Source of the DNA: Flemingiibacterium sp045636265
GTDB taxonomy: Bacteria > Bacillota > Clostridia > Oscillospirales > CAG-272
Reading direction: 5' to 3'
DNA: 18,691 nucleotides
Assembly: GCA_045636265.1 (NCBI GenBank)
Contig: JAZTXD010000166.1
Location: 1 to 18,691, forward strand
Within the stretch, counting starts at the first letter, position 1, and each line of letters opens with the position of its first letter. The position numbers and the translations under genes were made by a program. Positions 6,753-13,168 of this stretch are shown here, piece after piece. Below the pieces are notes generated by a model, which ran no database searches, was not told where the DNA came from, and saw only the letters and a program-made list of their open reading frames with translations.

Positions 6753-9155
6753 ATGAAGTACGATTTTAGCGCCATTGAAAAGAAATGGCAGGACAAATGG
6801 GAAGAAACCGGTGTCTTCAAGGCAACCGAGGACTATTCAAAGCCCAAGTTCTACGGACTCGTTGAGTTCCCGTACCCCAGCGGCGCGGGCATGCACGTAG
6901 GTCACATCAAGGCTTATTCCGGACTTGAGGTTATCTCCAGAAAAAGACGCATGCAGGGCTATAATGTCCTTTTCCCGATAGGCTTTGACGCATACGGTCT
7001 GCCGACCGAAAACTATGCTATAAAGACCGGTATTCACCCCCGTCAGGTTACCGACAACAACATCGCAAAGTTCACTTCTCAGCTTAAGCGTGTCGGATTC
7101 TCTTTTGACTGGGACAGAGTTGTTGACACCACAGAGGAGGACTACTACAAGTGGACTCAGTGGATCTTCCGCAAAATGTTTGATGCCGGACTTGTGTTCC
7201 GTGCAACCACGCTCGTAAACTACTGCCCTCACTGTAAGGTCGTTCTCTCCAACGAGGACTCCCAGGGCGGTAAGTGCGATATCTGCCACAGCGATATTAT
7301 CCAGAAGTCCAAGGACGTTTGGTATCTTCGTATCACCGAATATGCGGACAAGCTTCTCGAAGGACTTGACAAGGTTGACTACCTTCCCAACATCAAGCTC
7401 CAGCAGGAAAACTGGATCGGCCGCTCCGAGGGCGCGTTCGCGAACTTCCAGATCAGCGGTACCGACGACAGCCTTCGCATCTACACAACACGTCCCGACA
7501 CAATGTTCGGCGTTACATTCATGGTAATCGCTCCCGAGCATCCTATTATCGAAAAGTACGCGGATCGCATCACCAACATGGCATCCCTTGAGGATTACAA
7601 GACCGAGTGTGCGAAGAAGACCGAGTTCGAGCGTACTCAGCTTGTCAAGGACAAGACCGGTGTTCGCATCGAGGGCATTGCCGCTATCAACCCCGCAAAC
7701 GGCAAGGAGATCCCGATCTACATTTCCGACTACGTAATGATGGGCTACGGCACCGGCGCAATCATGGCGGTTCCGGCTCACGACGAGCGCGACTACGACT
7801 TCGCGAAGAAGTTTGGTATAGACATAATCGAGGTTATCAAGGGTGGCGACATTTCCAAAGAAGCTTATACCGGCGACGGCGAAATGGTCAACTCCGAGTT
7901 CCTCAACGGCATCGCTACCAAGAAGGAAGCAATCGCGAAGATGCTCGAGTATCTTGCAGAGAAGGGCGTTGGCGAGAAGGGTATCCAGTATAAGATGAAG
8001 GACTGGGCGTTCAACCGCCAGAGATATTGGGGCGAGCCTATACCGATCGTGCACTGTGAGCACTGCGGTATGGTTGGCGTACCTTATGAAGAGCTTCCGC
8101 TGAAGCTGCCGAACATGGAGAATTTTGCTCCCGGTGAGGGCGGTGAATCTCCGCTTGCGAAGATCGATTCGTTTGTAAACTGCACTTGTCCCAAGTGCGG
8201 CAAGCCCGCAAAGAGAGAAACCGACACCATGCCACAGTGGGCAGGCTCGTCCTGGTATTTCCTGCGTTACTGCGATCCGCACAACACAGAGGCGCTCGCT
8301 TCCAAAGAGGCGCTTGACTACTGGATGCCGGTTGACTGGTACAACGGCGGTATGGAGCACGTAACCCGTCACCTTATCTACTCGCGCTTCTGGCACCGCT
8401 TCCTTTACGATATCGGTGCTGTTCCCGTTGATGAGCCGTATGCAAAGCGTACCGCGCAGGGACTCATTCTCGGCCCGGACGGCGACAAGATGTCCAAGTC
8501 CAAGGGTAATGTAGTTGACCCCAACGAGGTTGTTGACAAGTTCGGTGCGGACGTGCTTCGCGTATACATTCTCTTTATGGGTGACTACGCTTCCGCGGCT
8601 CCGTGGAACGAGGATTCCGTTCGCGGATGTAAGAGATTCCTCGACCGTGTTGCAGGTCTTTCTGATATGGCAAGCGGCAGCGGCGTTACCGCAAAGCTTG
8701 AGAGCGCGTTCCATAAGACTATCAAGAAGGTATCGACTGACATCGAGGAGATGAAGTTCAACACCGCGATCGCAACTCTCATGAGCCTTATCAACGAGAT
8801 TTACGAGCACGGCTCGCTTACAAACGACGAACTCGGCATTTTTGCACGTATGCTTTGCCCGTTTGCTCCTCACCTCTGCGAGGAGATCTGGGAGTCGCTT
8901 GGCAACAAGGATCTCTGCGCACTGGCAAACTGGCCCGAGTGGGATGATGCGAAGACCGTTGATTCCACTGTGGAGATTGCAGTTCAGGTAAGCGGCAAGC
9001 TTAAGTTTACAAAGGAAATTCCCGCGGATACATCCAAGGAGGATGCCATCGCACTTGTCAAGGCTGACGAGCGCATGATACCTTACCTCGAAGGTAAGAC
9101 TATCGTCAAGGAGATCAGCGTTCCTGGCAAGATTGTTAATATTGTTGTAAGATAA
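6753..9155 (+). CDS. leuS: Leucyl-tRNA synthetase
   Basis: LeuS is a class I aminoacyl-tRNA synthetase that charges tRNA-Leu and edits mischarged tRNA in its CP1 domain. The 800 residues are full length for the bacterial form. The adenylate motif HVGH lies at 48-51 (after PYPSGAGM) and KMSKS at 579-583. The editing domain shows TTRPDTMFGVTF and GTGAIMAVPAHDERDYDFA. Two zinc-type clusters are visible: CPHC...CDIC (about 7225-7290) and CPKC with the TMPQWAGSSWYFLRY segment (about 8190-8270). The start ATG begins MKYDFSAIEKKWQDKW, as expected for the family. A terminator follows at once. The ribosome binding site is unusually far upstream (see the leader entry). Confidence 0.98.
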   Translation: MKYDFSAIEKKWQDKWEETGVFKATEDYSKPKFYGLVEFPYPSGAGMHVGHIKAYSGLEVISRKRRMQGYNVLFPIGFDAYGLPTENYAIKTGIHPRQVTDNNIAKFTSQLKRVGFSFDWDRVVDTTEEDYYKWTQWIFRKMFDAGLVFRATTLVNYCPHCKVVLSNEDSQGGKCDICHSDIIQKSKDVWYLRITEYADKLLEGLDKVDYLPNIKLQQENWIGRSEGAFANFQISGTDDSLRIYTTRPDTMFGVTFMVIAPEHPIIEKYADRITNMASLEDYKTECAKKTEFERTQLVKDKTGVRIEGIAAINPANGKEIPIYISDYVMMGYGTGAIMAVPAHDERDYDFAKKFGIDIIEVIKGGDISKEAYTGDGEMVNSEFLNGIATKKEAIAKMLEYLAEKGVGEKGIQYKMKDWAFNRQRYWGEPIPIVHCEHCGMVGVPYEELPLKLPNMENFAPGEGGESPLAKIDSFVNCTCPKCGKPAKRETDTMPQWAGSSWYFLRYCDPHNTEALASKEALDYWMPVDWYNGGMEHVTRHLIYSRFWHRFLYDIGAVPVDEPYAKRTAQGLILGPDGDKMSKSKGNVVDPNEVVDKFGADVLRVYILFMGDYASAAPWNEDSVRGCKRFLDRVAGLSDMASGSGVTAKLESAFHKTIKKVSTDIEEMKFNTAIATLMSLINEIYEHGSLTNDELGIFARMLCPFAPHLCEEIWESLGNKDLCALANWPEWDDAKTVDSTVEIAVQVSGKLKFTKEIPADTSKEDAIALVKADERMIPYLEGKTIVKEISVPGKIVNIVVR

Positions 9156-9161
9156 ATTGGA

Positions 9162-9194
9162 AAATGCCCCGCCGATAAGGCGTTGCATTTTTTT
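9162..9194 (+). terminator. Rho-independent terminator of leuS
   Basis: AAATGC (9162-9167) and CGCC (9170-9173) pair with GGCG (9179-9182) and GCATTT (9185-9190) across a 2x2 internal loop, with loop GATAA. A run of T follows to 9194. It starts seven bases after the leuS stop. Confidence 0.8.
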
Positions 9195-9218
9195 GTGCCT
9201 TCTCCCAATGGAAGGCAG

Positions 9219-9270
9219 AACCCTCATCCGTCACGCCTTAAGGCGTCCCACCTTCGCCCAGGGGAAGGCA
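9219..9270 (-). repeat. GATGAGGGT-type intergenic repeat, single copy
   Basis: Read on the minus strand it begins GCCTTCCCCTGGGCGAAGG and ends GGATGAGGGTT, the same ends as the right half of the element at 2668-2715. Between them is a hairpin ACGCC-TTAA-GGCGT (9233-9246 on the plus strand), where the other copy has ACCGC-GATA-GCGGT. The stem is conserved while its bases differ. Its edge abuts copy A of the larger repeat at 9272. Confidence 0.7.
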
Positions 9271-9271
9271 A

Positions 9272-9520
9272 GGGCGGTGACTACATTGTGGGCGGTGTGT
9301 AAGCGCGAAGCGCTCACTGCACCAAGCGAATCTTCTTTGAGCGCCGGGGAGCGCCTCCGGCGCAAGCAAGGAAAACGGGAGGAGCGCGAGGAGGGTAGAA
9401 AACCTGCGCAGCTGGTTGTCTATCCTCCTTGCAATTACGCATCCCTCGGCGCGAAGCGCCGATACAGTGCAGCGCATCGCCGTATGCGTAATGGCAAAGG
9501 AGATGGACACCGCTTTCCTT
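9272..9520 (+). repeat. Hairpin repeat, copy A (~250 bp)
   Basis: Copy A aligns with the reverse complement of 15721-15978. By eye, 24 of the first 29 bases match (9272-9300 against 15978-15950), and long blocks match throughout 9335-9490, for example GGAGCGCCTCCGGCGC and GAGGGATGCGTAATT-type segments. A long imperfect palindrome is built from an arm at about 9414-9442 and its partner at about 9484-9511. Inside it is a stem CGGCGC-GAA-GCGCCG (9448-9462). The right boundary is uncertain because the outer arm has decayed. No transposase or target duplication was recognised. Confidence 0.7.
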
Positions 9521-9677
9521 TGGCTGCGCCCGCCGGCGCTCAAGGTCGCCGATCGGGCTTTCGCCCTCCGACTCTATTCGCTTTGTAAAGCGGCAGTCGA
9601 AAGACACCGCTTCGATCGCGGTTTATTCGTCAATAAGTAAGATGCAAAAATTATTTCTTCAAATTTTGTCTAAACCC

Positions 9678-9706
9678 TTGACATTCGCGGCATTTTATAG
9701 TATAAT
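9678..9706 (+). promoter_or_regulatory. Consensus sigma-A promoter of rpsU
   Basis: A perfect -35 box TTGACA (9678-9683) and a perfect -10 box TATAAT (9701-9706) are separated by exactly 17 bases. Transcription should start near 9713, giving a leader of about 78 bases before the rpsU ATG. This is the strongest promoter visible in the window, as expected for a ribosomal protein gene transcribed on its own. Confidence 0.92.
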
Positions 9707-9712
9707 ATTTTG

Positions 9713-9790
9713 GAGATAAAAAAATACTGACTCGTTTATCTCGGAAGACATGAGTCTTCTGTTGCACTTGCGGAGGGAGGGAATTTTAGA
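9713..9790 (+). promoter_or_regulatory. Structured 5' leader of rpsU
   Basis: From the predicted first transcribed base, GAGATAAA (9713-9720) can pair with TTTATCTC (9735-9742). A second perfect hairpin GAAGAC-ATGA-GTCTTC follows at 9744-9759. The purine-rich ribosome binding site (GGAGGGAGG, 9772-9780) lies ten bases before the ATG. The leader could protect the 5' end or serve feedback control by S21. The hairpins are seen; the function is inference. Confidence 0.5.
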
Positions 9791-9967
9791 ATGGCAGAGG
9801 TCAGAGTAAAAGAGAATGAATCGCTCGACAGCGCTCTTCGCAGATTTAAGAGACAGTGCGCAAGATCCGGAGTCCTTTCAGAGCTTCGTAAGCGTGAGCA
9901 TTACGAAAAGCCCAGCGTTAAGCGTAAGAAGAAATCTGAAGCGGCTAGAAAGCGCAAGTCCAAGTAA
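9791..9967 (+). CDS. rpsU: 30S ribosomal protein S21
   Basis: The frame encodes 58 residues starting MAEVRVKENESLDSALRRFK and ending in a Lys/Arg-rich tail (SVKRKKKSEAARKRKSK). This is the full-length bacterial S21 pattern: a short N-terminal strand, then the SLDSALRRFKRQCARSGVLSELRKREHYEKPS core split over residues 11-42. S21 binds the 3' domain of 16S rRNA near the anti-Shine-Dalgarno sequence and helps start translation. The gene stands alone, with a consensus promoter, a structured leader, a strong GGAGG site and its own terminator at 9989. In many Clostridia it lies next to yqeY; that neighbour is absent here, and the flanks are repeat elements. Confidence 0.97.
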   Translation: MAEVRVKENESLDSALRRFKRQCARSGVLSELRKREHYEKPSVKRKKKSEAARKRKSK

Positions 9968-9988
9968 TTAACCGCAAGTTAAAAGAAT

Positions 9989-10027
9989 TTAAAGCCGAAG
10001 GGATTACCCTCGGCTTTAATTTTTTTA
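9989..10027 (+). terminator. Rho-independent terminator of rpsU
   Basis: AAAGCCGAAGGG (9991-10002) pairs with CCCTCGGCTTT (10007-10017 region) with one bulged A and a short ATTA loop. A run of T follows (AATTTTTTT to 10026). It lies 23 bases after the rpsU stop. Confidence 0.9.
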
Positions 10028-10030
10028 TGT

Positions 10031-10106
10031 ATCGTAGGGGCGACCGCCGGTCGCCTGTGGACTGTCGGAAAGAATTGCACAAGTGCAATTCTGCCAGTCC
10101 CTACAA
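10031..10106. repeat. Small palindromic GTAGGG...CCCTAC element
   Basis: The ends are GTAGGG (10034-10039) and CCCTAC (10099-10104). Inside are three nested or adjacent perfect stems: GGCGACC-GCC-GGTCGCC (10039-10055), GGACTG (10059-10064) with CAGTCC (10095-10100), and AGAATTGCAC-AA-GTGCAATTCT (10071-10092). It sits exactly between the two converging terminators. Short GTAGGGGCGACC-type intergenic repeats are, to my memory, common in clostridial genomes; only this copy is seen here. Confidence 0.6.
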
Positions 10107-10122
10107 GATGCAGGGTAAAACC

Positions 10123-10154
10123 AAAAGCAGAGCTGTTTGATAAGCTCTGCTTTT
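10123..10154 (-). terminator. Bidirectional terminator closing the ABC transporter operon
   Basis: A perfect 11-bp stem AAAAGCAGAGC (10123-10133) / GCTCTGCTTTT (10144-10154) with a ten-base loop lies five bases beyond the stop of the minus-strand ABC gene. Both arms end in A or T runs, so it can stop transcription from either side and backs up the rpsU terminator. Confidence 0.85.
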
Positions 10155-10159
10155 TGATT

Positions 10160-12448
10160 TTATGTTGCCGCTTTTTCCGTATTCTTCGGAGCCATTTTGG
10201 ACATTTGCCGCTGCGCCATAACGAGCGAATAGTAGATGCCGCGCTTTTTTATGAGCTCCTCATGCGTGCCGACCTCTGCCACCTTACCCTTATCGAGTAC
10301 AATAAGCCTTGTGGCATTGCGAAGCGTGGAAAGTCTGTGCGCTATGGCGAACGTGGTGCGATCCTTGATAAGCTTTTGCAGCGAATCCTGGATCTGACGC
10401 TCGGTTTCGGTGTCAAGCGATGCCGTTGCTTCATCGAGAATGAGTATTCTCGGATTGTGAAGCAGTGCGCGCGCGATTGATACGCGCTGACGCTCGCCGC
10501 CCGAAAGTGTTTGTCCCTTTTCGCCGACCTTGGTATTATACGCATCCGGCAGCTTCATGATAAACTCATGCGCGCCGGCTATCTTTGCCGCGGTGATGAC
10601 CTCGTCACGCGTTGCACGCGGCTTTGCGTAGGCGATATTGTCGTATATCGTGCCGGCGAAGAGGAAGGTTTCCTGCAGTACAACGCCGATCTGTGAGCGG
10701 AGCGAATCCTGCGATATGTCGCGAAGATCAACGCCGTCAACCGTTATCGAGCCCTCGCCGATGTCGTACATGCGCATGAGCAGATTGATAAGCGTGGACT
10801 TGCCCACACCGGATTTGCCGACAATACCGATCATTTCGCCCGGCTTTACGTGGAGGTCTATGTTTTTGAGCACATCCGTAGTTTCATCGTAGCCAAACGA
10901 AACATTCTTAAACTCAATCTCGCCCTTGATTTTAATGTCAACGGCATTCTCGCGGTCAGCCACGTCAACGTCCTCGTCGATGATCTCAAACACCTTTGCC
11001 GCAGAGGTCATGAAATTTATCATTCTTCTGGGCATGTTTGCAATCCAGCGAAGCGGGCCGTATATCATGCTCACATATGCCGAGAACTGCGCCATGACGC
11101 CGAGTGTCATGCTTTCGTAGAGTATTTTGTTTCCAACGTAGAAAAGTAAGAAAAACTCGCCAACTCCCATGAAGAAGTTGAGTATCGGCCAGAGGATTGC
11201 CCAGACGCGCTCGTTTCGTATAGAAACGTCACGAAGATCGGCGCATATTTCATCATAACGGTCAGCCTCGCGCTCTTCCATGCCGAACGCTTTTACAACT
11301 CGTATACCCGAGAAAATATCGTGCAGTACGGTGTTTGCCTTGGAGCTCATATGCCACTGAATGTTCCAGAATCTTCGCATCTTGTCCCAGAAAAATCTGA
11401 ATGAAAATGACACTATCGGAGCAGGGAAGATTATAAGCAGTGCAAGCCGCCAGTCGTATAGGAACAGCATAAGGGATACGGATATCAGCATGAGCGCCTG
11501 CTCGACGATGTCGGGCATTGTTCCGGTTATAAAATGCTGTATCTGCGCTGTGTCATGGTTCACTCGGTTCATAAGCTCGCCCGCGGTTCTGCGCTGGATG
11601 CGCGCTATGGACATCATCTGAATTTTGGAGAAGACCATTTCGCGAAGCTTTATAATTACCTTGTTTCCGGTATGTACGAGCACACGGCTTCTGATGATCG
11701 ACAGAAGATTTCTGACAATGCTCACTCCGGCAAGCGAGGCTACTACCAGAACAAATGAAACAAGCGAAACCGTTTCGGGTGTAGGTGTTTCGATAAAGTT
11801 GTCAACAAGTATGCGGCTCAGATAGGGATTTAACAAATTTACTCCCGTTATTGCGAAAAAGAGCACCACCGATGCGAGTAGATACCATTTATACGGCATA
11901 GCTATCTTCAAAAGTCGGGATATTACGCCTTTTTTGTCAACGCATCTTGGGCATATGGATGAGCCGGGCGGGAAAGGGCGTCCGCATTTTTCGCATATGC
12001 GGTCAAGATCGCGCATGAAGTCGCTATTGTATTCACCGGTTTTTATGAAACGGTCAATGCGCTTCATTATCGCGCCATATCGCGTTGTCATAGATGCATT
12101 GGCGCGGCAGATGAGCATCGGCTCACCGTCAATCAGACATTCAGCCGTAACGCTTCCGACACCGGCATTTATCCCGAAATCGGATGCTGTGTCAAGACTG
12201 ATCGACTTTGTCAGCTTGCCGTCGGCGTAAACTCTCACTGCTTCTTTTGTTACGGCGACAAGACCGTCGCAGCGCTGATCGCCGTCGGTTGCGCGATCGG
12301 TGAGATCATATTCGAATATTATGAGCAGATCATCGCGAGAGATGCCGTTATCGATCGCGTGCAGACGTTCCCACAGCCGCTCATTCATGCGGCGCACACG
12401 TTCATCGGCGATCATGTTGGCATCGAGTGTTTTTGACTCGGTTCTCAT
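10160..12448 (-). CDS. ABC exporter half-transporter with N-terminal extension and zinc ribbon (third gene of DUF1854 operon)
   Basis: This 762-residue protein joins an unusual soluble N-terminus to a type IV (ABCB-like) exporter. Residues about 40-137 resemble the matching region of the upstream partner (GLVAVTKEAVRVY here) and look like strands ending in a helix, possibly PH-like. Cys152, 155, 166 and 169 (CEKC...CPRC) form a likely zinc ribbon. A six-helix membrane domain spans about 185-480. The nucleotide-binding domain is complete: Walker A GKSGVGKST (544-552), Q-loop Q592, signature LSGGERQ (648-654), Walker B LILDE (669-673) and switch His704. The start ATG has AAAGGAG five bases upstream, and the gene lies 30 bases behind the DUF1854 gene. 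It probably pairs with the 13169-15475 product; the substrate is unknown. Confidence 0.9.
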   Translation of the reverse strand: MRTESKTLDANMIADERVRRMNERLWERLHAIDNGISRDDLLIIFEYDLTDRATDGDQRCDGLVAVTKEAVRVYADGKLTKSISLDTASDFGINAGVGSVTAECLIDGEPMLICRANASMTTRYGAIMKRIDRFIKTGEYNSDFMRDLDRICEKCGRPFPPGSSICPRCVDKKGVISRLLKIAMPYKWYLLASVVLFFAITGVNLLNPYLSRILVDNFIETPTPETVSLVSFVLVVASLAGVSIVRNLLSIIRSRVLVHTGNKVIIKLREMVFSKIQMMSIARIQRRTAGELMNRVNHDTAQIQHFITGTMPDIVEQALMLISVSLMLFLYDWRLALLIIFPAPIVSFSFRFFWDKMRRFWNIQWHMSSKANTVLHDIFSGIRVVKAFGMEEREADRYDEICADLRDVSIRNERVWAILWPILNFFMGVGEFFLLFYVGNKILYESMTLGVMAQFSAYVSMIYGPLRWIANMPRRMINFMTSAAKVFEIIDEDVDVADRENAVDIKIKGEIEFKNVSFGYDETTDVLKNIDLHVKPGEMIGIVGKSGVGKSTLINLLMRMYDIGEGSITVDGVDLRDISQDSLRSQIGVVLQETFLFAGTIYDNIAYAKPRATRDEVITAAKIAGAHEFIMKLPDAYNTKVGEKGQTLSGGERQRVSIARALLHNPRILILDEATASLDTETERQIQDSLQKLIKDRTTFAIAHRLSTLRNATRLIVLDKGKVAEVGTHEELIKKRGIYYSLVMAQRQMSKMAPKNTEKAAT

Positions 12449-12478
12449 ATCGGCTCCTTTCTTGTTTTTTTGCGGCGC

Positions 12479-13156
12479 TTACAGATACAGCTCTATCTTT
12501 TTGTAGCTGAGTCTGTCAAGCGCTTCAACATCGGGGATCTCATAGCGGTTTCCGTCAACGTCGAGGATGAAAACCCGCGTCTTGCCCTCGTTTGTATATG
12601 TGCGGATAATGCTTCTGAACGTGTCGCGCAGAGTGAAGGATTTTTCTCCGAATTCACATTCGCACTTCCAGTATGAGAAGCCGTAGCGCTCTTTGACCGA
12701 AAGTATGCGCTTTATAGTGGGGGTGTAATATTTGGTTTCCAGTTCGTTTATAAGCAGTGCGCGCTGTGCTTCGTCGAAGTCGTCGATCGAGCGGATAAAG
12801 CCGATCTCCTTTTTGTCGCCGTCAAGCACGGAGATGTATTCAAACGGCATGTCAAACGGGAACGCACGGGATAAGAATATGCGCTCTGCCGTAATTTCCA
12901 CTCTGCCATCTCCAAGGTCAACCTTTGTAACGGCAGGCTTTTTCTTTTTCCCCTCGCCGTCCTTTTTGTCGTCATCGTGCTTATTTTCCTCACGCTTTTG
13001 CGGATTATCTTCCTCGAAAAGAGTATCCTCCTTTTTTGGAACGGTGCAGCACAGAGAAAGGAAGCCGTTCTTTTCGCTTATCTTGCAGTTGTCGCGACTT
13101 AAATATGTTATATCCACAATACCGCGAAGCTCGTTTGATGTGTTGTTGTCTGCCAT
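12479..13156 (-). CDS. DUF1854 family protein, ABC transporter accessory
   Basis: This is a 225-residue soluble protein with no signal peptide or membrane segment. Residues about 84-225 match my knowledge of the DUF1854 pattern: a strand-rich start, SRAFPFDMPFEYISVLDGDKKE split over 96-117, then NELETKYYTPTIKRIL (137-152), a Trp strand (SYWKCECEFGEKSF) and the end ILDVDGNRYEIPDVEALDRLS (197-217 region). A low-complexity Asp/Glu/Lys insert (about 48-75) separates this from the N-terminal strands. DUF1854 proteins are known from operons with ABC transporters, including ones named for cyanophycin metabolism in Proteobacteria; no cyanophycin gene is visible here. The ATG at 13156 has AGGAGG just upstream, 12 bases after the first ABC gene stops. 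The molecular role is unknown. Confidence 0.82.
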   Translation of the reverse strand: MADNNTSNELRGIVDITYLSRDNCKISEKNGFLSLCCTVPKKEDTLFEEDNPQKREENKHDDDKKDGEGKKKKPAVTKVDLGDGRVEITAERIFLSRAFPFDMPFEYISVLDGDKKEIGFIRSIDDFDEAQRALLINELETKYYTPTIKRILSVKERYGFSYWKCECEFGEKSFTLRDTFRSIIRTYTNEGKTRVFILDVDGNRYEIPDVEALDRLSYKKIELYL

Positions 13157-13168
13157 AACGTCCTCCTT

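Larger units (their letters stand above)
9156..9790. other. 635-base non-coding region between leuS and rpsU
   Basis: This gap contains, in order: the leuS terminator (9162-9194), a GATGAGGGT-type repeat (9219-9270), copy A of the ~250-bp hairpin repeat (9272 to about 9520), more short hairpins (GGGC-TTTC-GCCC near 9555; CGCTTT-GT-AAAGCG near 9580), then the rpsU promoter and leader (9678-9790). Several long open frames run through 9157-9640 on both strands. They are a by-product of GC-rich inverted repeats lacking stops: none has a ribosome binding site, and the frame is not kept between repeat copies. Confidence 0.75.

Noticed and set aside
6837..9227. A 796-codon minus-strand open frame opposite leuS
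   Set aside because: It is a shadow of leuS: codon bias of the real gene removes stops on the other strand. The translation shows no protein family, and leuS is complete with all motifs.
9157..9588. A 143-codon open frame downstream of leuS, with a similar peptide (KP-QLVV-PP-NYASLG) encoded in the other repeat copy near 15762-16010
   Set aside because: The 5-base length difference in the inner stem shifts the frame between the copies: RYSAAHRR continues in the same frame in one copy and in another frame in the other. There is no ribosome binding site, and opposite-strand frames are equally open. This is a repeat, not a gene.
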